A stretch of DNA of 64,000 nt from Clostridium sp. (lineage in GTDB: Bacteria; Bacillota; Clostridia; Clostridiales; Clostridiaceae), in contig NZ_JAENWM010000007.1 of NCBI RefSeq assembly GCF_016650035.1, positions 1 through 64,000 of the forward strand, written 5' to 3'. Positions 9,916-18,916 of this stretch are shown here, one piece after another (the stretch's first letter is position 1; every line of letters begins with the position of its first letter). The notes below the pieces were generated by a model, which saw nothing but the letters and a program-made list of their open reading frames with translations, was not told the origin of the DNA and did not search any database. Made by a program: the position numbers and the translations under genes.

Positions 9916-10215
9916 CTACTGCATTAACTTAATTACTCCAGAATTTTCTGATATATAAGGCAATTGTTTTACAATAGTGTAAATGTATTTTGGTTTTGAT
10001 TTCTCATCTTTTAAAACCTGTTCTAAGGATAATTCATTATAATACAGTAACTTACACCAAAAATCCACAAAATCATCTCTTGTAATAAAAATTACATCAT
10101 CTCGCTCTTTAACTGTAAATCCACAATTGAACTTTTCTAAAATTTTTATATCTGAGTAATCCTCCCTGGATAAAATCGATCGCACATCTTCCCACATTTT
10201 CTTAAAGGCAACCAT
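9916..10215 (-). CDS. Hypothetical 99-aa protein
   Basis: I do not recognise the family. The protein is soluble, has no signal peptide or membrane segment, and mixes charged and aromatic residues (MWEDVRSILSREDYSDIKILEKFNCGFTVKERDDVIFITRDDFVDFWCKLLYYN). AAGGAGGAG precedes the ATG at good spacing and codon use matches the neighbours, so it is very likely real. A hairpin terminator separates it from the FtsA-like gene. Confidence 0.7.
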   Translation of the reverse strand: MVAFKKMWEDVRSILSREDYSDIKILEKFNCGFTVKERDDVIFITRDDFVDFWCKLLYYNELSLEQVLKDEKSKPKYIYTIVKQLPYISENSGVIKLMQ

Positions 10216-10363
10216 TGAAACTCCTCCTTAACTAACAATTTCCTCTATAGTATATCTGATTTTCACCCATTGTCAAATATTGCTGTCTATTACATTATAT
10301 GTTTCTTTTTTTACTTTATAACCTGAATTACTAAATAAAAAAAATTTATTTAAACTCTTGATA

Positions 10364-10507
10364 TTATTTATGTTTTCCTTTTTTCTTCTTTTTAAGATTT
10401 CCTTTTCTACCAATAGATTCAGTAGGCTTATCCTTTGATGTTGCTTTGATACCTTTAGCCTTTTCTATAGCAATATTAATAGAGTTTTTCCCTTTTGGAA
10501 GTGCCAC
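10364..10507 (-). CDS. Small basic 47-aa protein, GTG start
   Basis: An open frame from GTG at 10507 to TAA at 10364 with GGAGGG seven nt upstream. The product begins MALPKGKNSINIAIEKAKG and ends GNLKKKKKGKHK. It is extremely basic and rich in Lys/Gly, with no hydrophobic segment, consistent with a nucleic-acid or ribosome-associated small protein. No family is recognised. It lies directly downstream of the UvrD-type helicase gene (45 nt) and may be cotranscribed with it. Confidence 0.6.
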   Translation of the reverse strand: MALPKGKNSINIAIEKAKGIKATSKDKPTESIGRKGNLKKKKKGKHK

Positions 10508-10551
10508 AATAAATCCCTCCTTATATTAGAAACTCTTATATTCTTAAATTT

Positions 10552-12603
10552 CTAGTCCACTTTTGATATTAGAGAATTATTATATAGTACCTTAGCATCA
10601 AATTTTCTTATAATTCCCCCATCAAACTGCAAGACTAAATCATTATTTGTAATAGAAATTACTTTTCCCTTGCCAAAACTTTTATGCAGCACCGTATCTC
10701 CTTCTTTAAAAGGAAAATTCGTACCATCTTCTCCTATAATATTGCACTCCACAATAAATCGTGAGGTTTCTTTTACTTTTCCTTTTATATTTTTAGAAAT
10801 GCAAAGCCAAACATTGTCTATAGCTCTTGTAATCCCTACATAAAACAGCCTTCTTTCTTCCTCTATGTTTTTATCCATGCTATTTACATGTGGGATATTT
10901 TCCTCATTACAATTTATAAGGAATACGTTTTTAAACTCCATACCCTTTACCCCGTGGATCGTACTAAGTATCACCGCATCGTCCTCTGTGCTTTTCTTAT
11001 GCTTTTTAATCTCCTCTTTAACCTGCTCTACATGGGCTAGAAAAGCTATTATAGAGTTATATCCTTCTATTGATTGTCTAAACTCGTCTATAACGTCCTC
11101 CATCTCACTTAAATCAATCTTAAATTTTGTGCAATATTCTTTAATATTATCATGATAACCTATACTTAAAACTATATTATCTACAGCACTTTTTAATGAG
11201 ATTTTATTTAGACTATGAATATCTTTTTTTAATTTATCTAACATCTTCATTTGAAACACTGGTGTACCGTCGATATCCTTTACCATTTCAAAACAGTCAT
11301 CCTTTACAGAATTTCTTCTTAATTTATCTAAATTTAATTTACTTATATATCTAAAGGGCTTATTAATTATTCGAAGAAAACTATCTCTATCAGTTTTATC
11401 AATGCTCAGTTTTAAATATGCTATTATATCTTTGCAAATGAAATGCTCAAAAAAATCATACTCCTTATCTAAAAGCAGAAAAGGGATTCTTTTTTTAATG
11501 AAAACATCTATTAGACTTCTACACTCTACATTTGTTCTGTATAATATGGCATTATCTCTATAATTTTTATCCTGTACACCATTTCGTTCTTCAATGATAC
11601 AACTGATTTCCTCTGCCTGATAACTTTCATTTACATTGTTAAGTACCGTAATACCACCATCTTGCTGTTTAAAAGCACTTATGTATTTTTCATTCCTCAT
11701 GCTATTATTCTTTATAATACTCATGGATATTTCCACTATATTTTTTGGACATCTGTAGTTAGTGGATAAGGGTAATTTCCCTCCACCGTCAAAACGTTCA
11801 GAAAACTTAACCATACATTCAGGATTAGAGCCTCTAAAGCCATAAATACATTGGTCTTCGTCACCTACTGCAAAAATTGAATTACCCTCGTTTATAAGTT
11901 TTAATATTTCCACTTGCATGGAATCACAGTCTTGAAATTCATCAACTAAAACATGTTTAAATAAGTTTTTATAACCTTTAAGCAGTGTATAATCTTTTAT
12001 AAACAAGTCTCTACAACCTATTTGAAGATCATCAAAATCATATAAGTTTCTTTCTTTCCTATACTGTTCATAAATATTATAGGCTGCTGTAAAGATTCCT
12101 TTATCAATACTTGAAGAGAAGCTTTCCAGATCATCGCCACTAGTCTTAAACACGGAAATATTATTTATTACTTCCTTTACTTTTTCATCACTTACTTCAT
12201 CTAAATAAGACATTAATACATTTTTTATTAGTTTATATACTTCTAGTGTATTAATTATAGTTATATCCCCATAATAATTTTTAAGAATTTTATAAAATAG
12301 GCCATGAAACGTTCCAAAAAACGGAACTCTTTCATTTCCATTAATAGCAACATATCTCTTTTTCATATTAATTGCCGCAGCTCTTGTAAACGTAATTACG
12401 ATAATATTTTTAGGGTTTATTTTTTTATGATTTATTAAATAAACAATTCTATTAACGATAACTACTGTCTTACCTGATCCCGGACCTGCTGTAACTAATA
12501 AATTTCTGCTATCAGAAAAAACTGCTGCTTTTTGTTCCTCACTTAAATTTGTATTCATTTTATTTTTTACTACTTTATTATTTATAATTTGTTTTGTCTC
12601 CAC
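10552..12603 (-). CDS. UvrD/PcrA-type superfamily 1 DNA helicase
   Basis: 683 aa. It carries SF1A helicase motifs in order: Q-motif region LSEEQKAAVFSD, Walker A AGPGSGKT, VITFTRAAAINMKKR (Ia), DEFQDCD (II), GDEDQCIYGFRGS (III), TNYRCPKNI (IV), STIHGVKGMEFKNVFLI (V) and EERRLFYVGITRA (VI). The C-terminal 50 residues (VLHKSFGKGKVISITNNDLVLQF) resemble the PcrA tail that contacts RNA polymerase. It unwinds DNA 3' to 5' in repair or replication-fork clearing. It starts at a GTG with GGTGAAAG upstream. It is shorter and more diverged than housekeeping PcrA, so it may be a second paralogue. Confidence 0.9.
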   Translation of the reverse strand: METKQIINNKVVKNKMNTNLSEEQKAAVFSDSRNLLVTAGPGSGKTVVIVNRIVYLINHKKINPKNIIVITFTRAAAINMKKRYVAINGNERVPFFGTFHGLFYKILKNYYGDITIINTLEVYKLIKNVLMSYLDEVSDEKVKEVINNISVFKTSGDDLESFSSSIDKGIFTAAYNIYEQYRKERNLYDFDDLQIGCRDLFIKDYTLLKGYKNLFKHVLVDEFQDCDSMQVEILKLINEGNSIFAVGDEDQCIYGFRGSNPECMVKFSERFDGGGKLPLSTNYRCPKNIVEISMSIIKNNSMRNEKYISAFKQQDGGITVLNNVNESYQAEEISCIIEERNGVQDKNYRDNAILYRTNVECRSLIDVFIKKRIPFLLLDKEYDFFEHFICKDIIAYLKLSIDKTDRDSFLRIINKPFRYISKLNLDKLRRNSVKDDCFEMVKDIDGTPVFQMKMLDKLKKDIHSLNKISLKSAVDNIVLSIGYHDNIKEYCTKFKIDLSEMEDVIDEFRQSIEGYNSIIAFLAHVEQVKEEIKKHKKSTEDDAVILSTIHGVKGMEFKNVFLINCNEENIPHVNSMDKNIEEERRLFYVGITRAIDNVWLCISKNIKGKVKETSRFIVECNIIGEDGTNFPFKEGDTVLHKSFGKGKVISITNNDLVLQFDGGIIRKFDAKVLYNNSLISKVD

Positions 12604-12683
12604 TTTCTTTCACCTACTATAATTATGTCATATATTATGTTTATACCCAAAATGCTCTTGTATTAATCATTACCTTATAAATT

Positions 12684-12702
12684 GGAATTATGTTATAATT
12701 CC
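12684..12702 (+). promoter_or_regulatory. Palindrome over the predicted pncB -10 box
   Basis: GGAATTAT (12684-12691) and ATAATTCC (12695-12702) form an 8-bp inverted repeat with a 3-nt spacer. It overlaps TATAAT (12694-12699), the likely -10 of pncB. The position suits a repressor operator; the regulator is unknown and the -35 is weak. Confidence 0.45.
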
Positions 12703-12739
12703 ATTATATACTTTTATTAAATTTCAAAGGGGAAAAATT

Positions 12740-14218
12740 ATGAAAAACTCAAAAGATTTTAATGTGAGAAATGAACGAAATCTAACAATGCTAGTAGATT
12801 TTTATGAATTAACTATGGCTAATGCTTATCTTGATAATAATGTTGGAGATAAAATTGCATACTTTGATATGTTTTTTAGACGAATACCTGACGGTGGTGG
12901 ATATTGCATCATGGCCGGCGTACAACAGTTAATTGAATACCTTTCAGATTTAAGTTTTTCTGATGATGATCTATCCTACTTAAGGGGGAAAAATGTTTTT
13001 TCAGAAGACTTTATAGATTACCTAAAGAATTTTAAATTTTGTTGCGATGTATGGGCAATACCAGAAGGTTATCCTGTTTTTCCTGGTGAACCCCTAGTTA
13101 TAGTTAAAGGACCTGTTATGCAAGCTCAATTTGTTGAGACAATGGTGCTACTCACAATAAATCATCAAACCTTAATAGCCACTAAAGCAAGTAGAATATG
13201 TAGAGCTGCCTTAGGTAGACCTGTTATGGAATTCGGTTCTAGACGTGCTCAAGGCTATGATGGCGCCATATACGGTGCTCGTGCTGCTGTCATTGGTGGT
13301 TGTTCTGGTACTGCATGCACCATAGCTGAAGAAATGTTTGACATTCCAGCTCTTGGTACTATGGCTCACAGCTGGGTACAACTTTTTGATACTGAATACG
13401 AAGCCTTTGAATCTTGGGCTAAAACTTACCCTGATAACTGCATGCTTCTTATAGATACTTATAACGTACTACGCTCTGGTGTGATAAATGCCATAAAAGT
13501 ATTTGATGAGGTACTTAAACCAATGGGCAAAAGACCTAAAGGAATCCGAATAGATAGTGGCGATATTACTTACTTAACTAAAAAAGTAAGAATGATTCTA
13601 GATGAAGCTGGATACGAAGATGTAAAAATAACTATTTCTAACTCACTTGATGAACACATAATAAAGGGTGTTTTAGAAAACGGGGCACAAATCGATAACT
13701 TCGGTGTAGGCGAGAGACTTATTACTGCAAGATCAGAGCCTGTGTTTGGCGGGGTCTATAAGTTAGTTGCTGTTGAAAACGATTCAGTTATAATACCAAA
13801 AATAAAAATCAGTGAAAATGCAGAAAAAATAACTAACCCTGCGTTTAAAAAAATATATAGGATTTTTGATAAAAAAACACATAAAGCCGTTGCAGATTTA
13901 ATTACATTACATGACGAGGTAATTGATGAAAGTAGACCCCTTGAAATATTTAATCAAATCTTTACCTGGAAAAAGACACGACTAAGAAATTACTATGTAA
14001 AAGATCTTATGGTTAAAATATTTGAAAATGGAAAACCTATTTATAACTCTCCTTCTGTCATGGAAATAAAAGCATTGTCCGCTAGGGAAGTTTCCAATTT
14101 GTGGCCAGAAGTTTTAAGATTACAAAACCCTCATCCATATTATGTAGATCTTTCTTGGAATTTATGGAATCTAAAGCAGAGTTTATTAAACCATTATTCA
14201 GAAGCCTTGGAAGAGTAG
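12740..14218 (+). CDS. pncB: Nicotinate phosphoribosyltransferase
   Basis: 492 aa, cytoplasmic. It makes nicotinate mononucleotide from nicotinate and PRPP in NAD salvage. Diagnostic stretches are LTMLVDFYELTMANAYL, EFGSRRAQGYDGAIYGARAA, LGTMAHSWVQ (the His region phosphorylated in the family), LIDTYNVLRSGVINAI and GIRIDSGD. The length fits the longer Firmicute class. The ATG follows AAAGGGG. It is divergent from the helicase gene, with a palindrome over the promoter. Confidence 0.95.
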   Translation: MKNSKDFNVRNERNLTMLVDFYELTMANAYLDNNVGDKIAYFDMFFRRIPDGGGYCIMAGVQQLIEYLSDLSFSDDDLSYLRGKNVFSEDFIDYLKNFKFCCDVWAIPEGYPVFPGEPLVIVKGPVMQAQFVETMVLLTINHQTLIATKASRICRAALGRPVMEFGSRRAQGYDGAIYGARAAVIGGCSGTACTIAEEMFDIPALGTMAHSWVQLFDTEYEAFESWAKTYPDNCMLLIDTYNVLRSGVINAIKVFDEVLKPMGKRPKGIRIDSGDITYLTKKVRMILDEAGYEDVKITISNSLDEHIIKGVLENGAQIDNFGVGERLITARSEPVFGGVYKLVAVENDSVIIPKIKISENAEKITNPAFKKIYRIFDKKTHKAVADLITLHDEVIDESRPLEIFNQIFTWKKTRLRNYYVKDLMVKIFENGKPIYNSPSVMEIKALSAREVSNLWPEVLRLQNPHPYYVDLSWNLWNLKQSLLNHYSEALEE

Positions 14219-14317
14219 TGCCACCCACGTGGCAAGTGGCAAAAGTGACAAGCTCTAGCGTATAAATGTTATCCACAGCCACTTCCACAAGCTGTTTCCT
14301 ATATAATAAAAACAATA
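14219..14317 (+). other. Leader with mutually exclusive GCCAC/GTGGC pairings
   Basis: TGCCAC (14219-14224) can pair with GTGGCA (14229-14234). AAGTGGC (14234-14240) can pair with GCCACTT (14278-14284). The two pairings share sequence and compete. The stretch starts at the pncB stop and precedes the HesB-like gene, so it could be a weak terminator or a leader structure. Confidence 0.3.
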
Positions 14318-14348
<31 letters not shown>

Positions 14349-14357
14349 GGAGGAAAA

Positions 14358-14717
14358 ATGGAGCAAACTTTAAAAATCAAACTCTCTAAGGATGCTCATC
14401 AAGAGCTTATGGAAATGATTAGTCGGAGCGAAGATTATGACAGCATTAGATTTGTGTATGCCAGTGGCTGTTGCAAAACAGCAAAAGTAGACATAATCTT
14501 AGATAATTATAAAACAGGAGACATTAAAAATACCATTGGTGATTTGCAAATACTATATGATGAAACTCTTGTGGATAATATTGTAGAACTCACAATAGCC
14601 TACAAGGATTCTGGATTTTGGATTAAAACAAAATTGCCGGAAAACAGCAAATCAAATTGCTCTAAAAGCGATGAAAAATCTTGTAGTGGTTGCTCTGGAA
14701 ATTGTAGTTCTCACTAA
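14358..14717 (+). CDS. HesB-like small protein with Cys-rich tail
   Basis: 119 aa. The core resembles the HesB/IscA fold family (IKLSKDAHQELMEMI...IRFVYASGCCKTAKVDIIL...ETLVDNIVELTIAYKDSGFWIK). The Cys in ASGCCKT is where HesB-related (seleno)proteins place Cys or Sec. The usual C-terminal CxC of IscA is replaced by a tail with CSGCSGNC. It may bind iron or an Fe-S cluster. I see no in-frame TGA, so this copy is Cys-type. The ATG follows AGGAGG at 5 nt. Confidence 0.65.
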   Translation: MEQTLKIKLSKDAHQELMEMISRSEDYDSIRFVYASGCCKTAKVDIILDNYKTGDIKNTIGDLQILYDETLVDNIVELTIAYKDSGFWIKTKLPENSKSNCSKSDEKSCSGCSGNCSSH

Positions 14718-14725
14718 TCAAAAAA

Positions 14726-14756
14726 ACTAACCAAAATATTTTTGGTTAGTTTTTTT
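14726..14756 (+). terminator. Intrinsic terminator between HesB-like gene and ndk
   Basis: ACTAACCAAAA (14726-14736) pairs with TTTTGGTTAGT (14740-14750), followed by seven T. The A-run on the other side makes it usable for ndk on the minus strand as well. Confidence 0.85.
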
Positions 14757-14773
14757 ATGCACCTTTAAATAAA

Positions 14774-15244
14774 TTATACGTTTACTAATGGCCCAGGATT
14801 TTTTGCAAATAAATCCACAGTTTTCTCGTACGTGCCTTCAGTAAGTTCTGGAAACCAAATTGTAATTTCATGTTCTGCACTTTCAGGGCTATCAGATGCA
14901 TGAACTAAATTCTGAGTTTTATCTAAAGCAAATTTTCCTCTTACACTTCCAATTTCTGCTTTTGTAGGATCTTTATCTCCATTTATTTTTCTCACTACAT
15001 CCACAGCTTTTTCACCCATTAATATAATTGCACAAATCTTACCTTCGGTAATATAATTTATTAACTCTTCAAAAAAATTCTTTCCAGCATGTTCACTGTA
15101 ATGTTTTTTAGCACTTTCTTTTGTAGCAGTCATCATTTTCAGAGCTACAATTTCAAGCGATTTCTCCTCATATTGATTAATAATTTCCCCAATAAGGCCA
15201 CGGTTAACTCCATCAGGTTTAATTAAAACCAAGGTTCTTTCCAT
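14774..15244 (-). CDS. ndk: Nucleoside diphosphate kinase
   Basis: 156 aa, cytosolic. It transfers the gamma-phosphate between nucleoside triphosphates and diphosphates via a phospho-histidine. The opening ERTLVLIKPDGVNRGLIGEI and the active-site motif NLVHASDSPESAEHEITIWF, with catalytic His115, are unmistakable. The length (usual range about 135-155) is complete. The ATG has GAGGGAGTGA upstream. Monocistronic. Confidence 0.97.
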   Translation of the reverse strand: MERTLVLIKPDGVNRGLIGEIINQYEEKSLEIVALKMMTATKESAKKHYSEHAGKNFFEELINYITEGKICAIILMGEKAVDVVRKINGDKDPTKAEIGSVRGKFALDKTQNLVHASDSPESAEHEITIWFPELTEGTYEKTVDLFAKNPGPLVNV

Positions 15245-15323
15245 TTAATTCACTCCCTCTTTAAATTAATTATAATTTAAATTATATCCAATTATTGCAT
15301 AATATACACCAGCGCTTATAAAC

Positions 15324-15539
15324 CTATGCATAAGTTTGTTTATACAATAGCCTTAAAGGAGATTCTTTATCCTCACTAAATAAATCATAATCTGAATGGT
15401 TTTTAATAATTAGTGGCTTAAAGACTTTAAGTTCAAGAAATGGACAATTCCCCCCGTTATCTGCCCATCTGTATAGTGCACACTCCTTAAAACAATTAAT
15501 TTCTTCTTCTGCTGTTGTTAAAAAAGGACACTGTAACAT
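15324..15539 (-). CDS. Small Cys-containing hypothetical protein (71 aa)
   Basis: The product begins MLQCPFLTTAEEEINCFKEC and contains four Cys in its first 35 residues (C4, C16, C20, C32), spaced as a possible zinc or Fe-S site (CPF...C...C...CPF). It has no membrane segment and the family is not recognised by name. GAGGTGATGAA before the ATG supports translation. Confidence 0.65.
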   Translation of the reverse strand: MLQCPFLTTAEEEINCFKECALYRWADNGGNCPFLELKVFKPLIIKNHSDYDLFSEDKESPLRLLYKQTYA

Positions 15540-15657
15540 TTCATCACCTCATTCCCATAATTTACTACTCTTAATAGCATTATAAGATATTTTAGTGATA
15601 AGTTACAGTGTTTTTTGAAAATTCTAAATATTATTTTATAAGCACATGAAAATATGT

Positions 15658-16341
15658 CTAATTATTCACGCCATCCTCTAAATACTTCCACTCTACAATG
15701 TCACCAAACTTTAGTGTATAAGCTCCGCAGCTTACACCGGGCTTAACTCCATTTACGTAATAACACCAACCACTTAGTGGCCCAGAACCTCTTACCTTAA
15801 GGTCATACATCCTTGTAACATAAGTTGATTCCCCTCTTCCGGACGCTGCATAGTTATTGCCTAATTCATTACGTGTAATATCAGCTACTGTTTTATTCTC
15901 AATATTTACATATACAGATAAAATAATTTTACCAGAGATATCATCTTTAATTATTAAATTAGGTTTTTTTACAGGTTCTTTTTTAGGTTCAGGAGCTTTG
16001 GGAGGTATATCTTTTTTTACAACTACTACTTCTTTCTTTTCAACTACTACATTTTCAGTGCTAGTAGTCTTTGTATCTGTTGTTTTATTTTCCACTATCG
16101 CTTTTGTTTCCTGCTCCTTAACTTCTGGTTTAGCATCATCTTTCAGTGTTTCCACTTTAACCGTTTGTTCTTGTATATCTTTCTCTTTTACAACTACTTC
16201 TGCTGATTTTGAGTCTTTTTCTTCCTGCTGCAGCGCAGCGGTATTTTTATTTAGGTATTTGTCTTGTACAATTTTTGTAATACTTAAAAGCCCTACGCTT
16301 ATTAATATAACTGTAGCTACAAGTAATATTTTCTTTTTCAA
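15658..16341 (-). CDS. Exported DUF4430 (transcobalamin-like C-terminal domain) protein
   Basis: 227 aa, starting at a TTG (16341) behind GAGAGTGA. A single N-terminal membrane segment (about 4-24) is followed by a low-complexity K/E/T/V-rich linker (about 30-135), then a DUF4430-type domain (about 138-224) with SGPLSGWCYYVNGVKPGVSCGAY and LKFGDIVEWKYLEDG. DUF4430 is related to the beta domain that caps cobalamin in intrinsic factor and transcobalamin. As the last gene of the riboswitch-led ECF operon, it probably presents or binds corrinoid at the membrane surface. Two Cys in the domain could form a disulfide. Confidence 0.7.
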   Translation of the reverse strand: MKKKILLVATVILISVGLLSITKIVQDKYLNKNTAALQQEEKDSKSAEVVVKEKDIQEQTVKVETLKDDAKPEVKEQETKAIVENKTTDTKTTSTENVVVEKKEVVVVKKDIPPKAPEPKKEPVKKPNLIIKDDISGKIILSVYVNIENKTVADITRNELGNNYAASGRGESTYVTRMYDLKVRGSGPLSGWCYYVNGVKPGVSCGAYTLKFGDIVEWKYLEDGVNN

Positions 16342-16390
16342 CTAAATCACTCTCTTCTATTCTGACATTATAGACCATTTGTATTATATA

Positions 16391-18202
16391 CTATTTTTCA
16401 CTACTAATCTTTCTTGTGTACAACACTCCTATAACCATAAAGAGCATCCCTAAAACTATAAGAACATTAGTATCAATAGTGGACCCCGTTTGAGGTAATG
16501 TATTAGCCTCTGCTTCATTTGTAGTTTCAATTTTATCAGTTGTTGTACTATCCCCTAAAACAAAAACTGGCAGCTCTTTTGCATTAATATCGCTAGAGTA
16601 AAAATCATATTTCCCAGAAGTTTTATATTCTTTAATTGCTATTAGCGCTCTAAGTACCTGCTCTGTAGATGTATAGTTTGACTTAGTGTCTTCTACTAAA
16701 TGCTTAAACCCTCCATCTTCAGCTTTAAAGGATAACAGTGCTGAAACTAAATCACCTTTGGCTTTAATAAATGTTTCTCCCTCTGGATCTATTCCTACAG
16801 ACGTAAGTCCTAATATAACAAAAGCTGTGGTTTCACTAGCTAAACCATATTGACTAATGCTGTATCCACTTTCATTTTGTAATATAGACAGAGAATTAAC
16901 AGCTGCATCAATAGCTGCTTTAACATCTGGTTTTGTACTAGAAAATTCTGATAGAGCATTTATAGCCGCTCCTGTCATGTCTGGATCTATTTTGTCTCCA
17001 TAATAAGTCCATCCTACCATTTTATCTGCATCATAACTTAACTTTGATTTCATTATAATATCAGCTAATTTTTCTTTAGAAACTTTGTAATCTTCCTCTA
17101 TGTTGGCATAGTTATAAGCAAAGATTCCAAACACCGCATCATTAATTAAAAATGTATTTATATCTCTATTAAACAGCTCTGAAACTAAATCGTAACCCTC
17201 CACATTATAAGGCGTATATCCGGCGGCCGTTAAGCCTATAATTAGTTTTTCAATGTCTGTATTGATTAAATCTTTTACACCATTTACCTTAATATCTTCA
17301 ATACTCTCTTTTAAGAAGGTAGTGTCTACTTTTTCACCTAACGTATTTAAACTAACAGCAGACCAAGTATCAATTCCCTTAGCATTTACAGCTGCAACCG
17401 AACTATTTATTGCCTGAGAAATTTCTTTTGTAATTGTAGTATTGTCTACAACTTCAGCTGTAATATTTTCACTTTCCTCCACCACGGGTGCTACTTCTTT
17501 TCCTATAGTAAATTCTATTTTATCATAAACTACTTTTGGAGATGCCTCAGTCCTAAAATCGCTTAACTCAAGAGTATGAGTTCCTACTTCTAGTCCTGCT
17601 GCAAGTGTAATTTTATTATCCACAACTACTACATCCTTGTCATCAATTTTAGCCATTATTCCAGTAATAGGTTGAATTACTTCCTTTTTCGTTGTGTAAT
17701 CTTCATAAGTGTTATTTAAACTAATAGTTAATTCAACATTTGCATCCTTAGTTGAATAATCTATTTTATTTGCCGTCATAGTTCCCATATCTCCATAATA
17801 TAAAATAAGCTTATCCCCGTTTTCTAATGTTGCACCATCAATAGCTGAAGCAATATCTTCATAACTGTTATTTCTTCTTATTGCATAAAGCCACCCATCA
17901 TATCCACCAAATTTTGCGCTATTTATTCCACCAATTTCCGAAATAAATTTTCCCCAGTCTTCATCATTAGAAGTCATAGATATATTATTTTTATCTAATA
18001 CCTCTTTTAAAGCCTCAAACCCATTTGATTTACTAGATGTTCCTGTTGTAATTATTTTTTCAAACCCTTCTACCTGCACTGAAACCTCAAAATCATTTTC
18101 TACTGCTTTAACCATTGTACTAGCTCCTGTAAGAATTTGACCCATTACGAATATTAATACCAAAGCCATAGTGTAAATCTTCATTTTCATTGTTTTTCTC
18201 AT
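16391..18202 (-). CDS. LPXTG-anchored transcobalamin-like surface protein (DUF4430 plus alpha/alpha toroid)
   Basis: 603 aa. In order: a signal peptide (about 1-33); a DUF4430-like domain (about 38-145: GFEALKEVLDKNNI...GYDGWLYAIRRNN...LENGDKLILYYGD); a beta segment (about 150-240); helical repeats (about 255-545) like prenyltransferase/squalene-cyclase toroids, with AAINALSEFSSTKPDVKAAIDAAVNSL, YSISQYGLASETTAFVILGL and FKAEDGGFKHL; then a sortase signal LPQTG (569-573), hydrophobic stretch and basic tail. Human transcobalamin combines the same two folds in the opposite order. Under a cobalamin riboswitch and next to ECF genes, the likely role is corrinoid capture at the cell wall. No sortase is in the window. 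Confidence 0.75.
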   Translation of the reverse strand: MRKTMKMKIYTMALVLIFVMGQILTGASTMVKAVENDFEVSVQVEGFEKIITTGTSSKSNGFEALKEVLDKNNISMTSNDEDWGKFISEIGGINSAKFGGYDGWLYAIRRNNSYEDIASAIDGATLENGDKLILYYGDMGTMTANKIDYSTKDANVELTISLNNTYEDYTTKKEVIQPITGIMAKIDDKDVVVVDNKITLAAGLEVGTHTLELSDFRTEASPKVVYDKIEFTIGKEVAPVVEESENITAEVVDNTTITKEISQAINSSVAAVNAKGIDTWSAVSLNTLGEKVDTTFLKESIEDIKVNGVKDLINTDIEKLIIGLTAAGYTPYNVEGYDLVSELFNRDINTFLINDAVFGIFAYNYANIEEDYKVSKEKLADIIMKSKLSYDADKMVGWTYYGDKIDPDMTGAAINALSEFSSTKPDVKAAIDAAVNSLSILQNESGYSISQYGLASETTAFVILGLTSVGIDPEGETFIKAKGDLVSALLSFKAEDGGFKHLVEDTKSNYTSTEQVLRALIAIKEYKTSGKYDFYSSDINAKELPVFVLGDSTTTDKIETTNEAEANTLPQTGSTIDTNVLIVLGMLFMVIGVLYTRKISSEK

Positions 18203-18214
18203 TATTATTTCCCC

Positions 18215-18916
18215 CTAGAATTTTTCAATATTTTTAATGTAAGTTATTTCTAATTTGCTTTTAAATCTAGTTAAAACTTTGTAGAAACTTTCGTAAAAAA
18301 TCAAAGCAAAAATAAAATTTCCCACCGCATGCATTATATCTGCACTAACACTTGTAAGATAAATTGTTAGAATACCCTTAATACTAATTGGGTCTAATAT
18401 TATAAGCACCGACCATAAATTCATTATCCAATCAAACAAAAATCCGTATAAGAAACATATAATTGCAAATTTTTCTACGGAAAGTTTTTTACCTCTTTTA
18501 CCTATTAAGCCTGAAAGTGCTCCAACTATACCCCAGGCAAGCATCTGCCAAGGGGTATAAGGGCCTTGACCAAGAAAAATATTTGAAATAAATGCTGCTG
18601 TGCTTCCAACCAAAAACCCTTCATACGGTCCAAATACTAGTCCAGATAAGGCTACTAAGAAAGTTGTTGGCTGAACATTTAGTATGGCCACAAAAGGTAT
18701 TCTGCTAATTGCTGCAAATACGCTTAAGGTAGCTATAACGGCTATTTCTTTAGTACCCATAGAACTTTTTTCGAAATAAAAATAACTTAAAAATATTATT
18801 AAAAACACAGCTATAGTTACACTTAATGACATATTAATATAACTCTTATATTTTATACCCAGCACTATTAGAAGTATTGGAATTAAAAATGTAAAATACA
18901 TTGTAATTTTTTTCAC
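18215..18916 (-). CDS. ECF transporter S component, predicted cobalamin-specific
   Basis: 233 aa with about 6-7 membrane segments. VIATLSVFAAISRIPFVAILNVQPTTFLVALSGLVFGPYEGFLVG and GQGPYTPWQMLAWGIVGALSGLIG are typical of substrate-binding S components (an Ala-rich helix that docks EcfT, and a QP motif). Cobalamin specificity is inferred from the riboswitch and operon, as with CbrT-type proteins; it is not read from binding residues. The GTG start overlaps the stop of the ATPase gene by one base, so the two are translationally coupled. A homologue might instead carry a cobinamide-like precursor. Confidence 0.8.
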   Translation of the reverse strand: MKKITMYFTFLIPILLIVLGIKYKSYINMSLSVTIAVFLIIFLSYFYFEKSSMGTKEIAVIATLSVFAAISRIPFVAILNVQPTTFLVALSGLVFGPYEGFLVGSTAAFISNIFLGQGPYTPWQMLAWGIVGALSGLIGKRGKKLSVEKFAIICFLYGFLFDWIMNLWSVLIILDPISIKGILTIYLTSVSADIMHAVGNFIFALIFYESFYKVLTRFKSKLEITYIKNIEKF

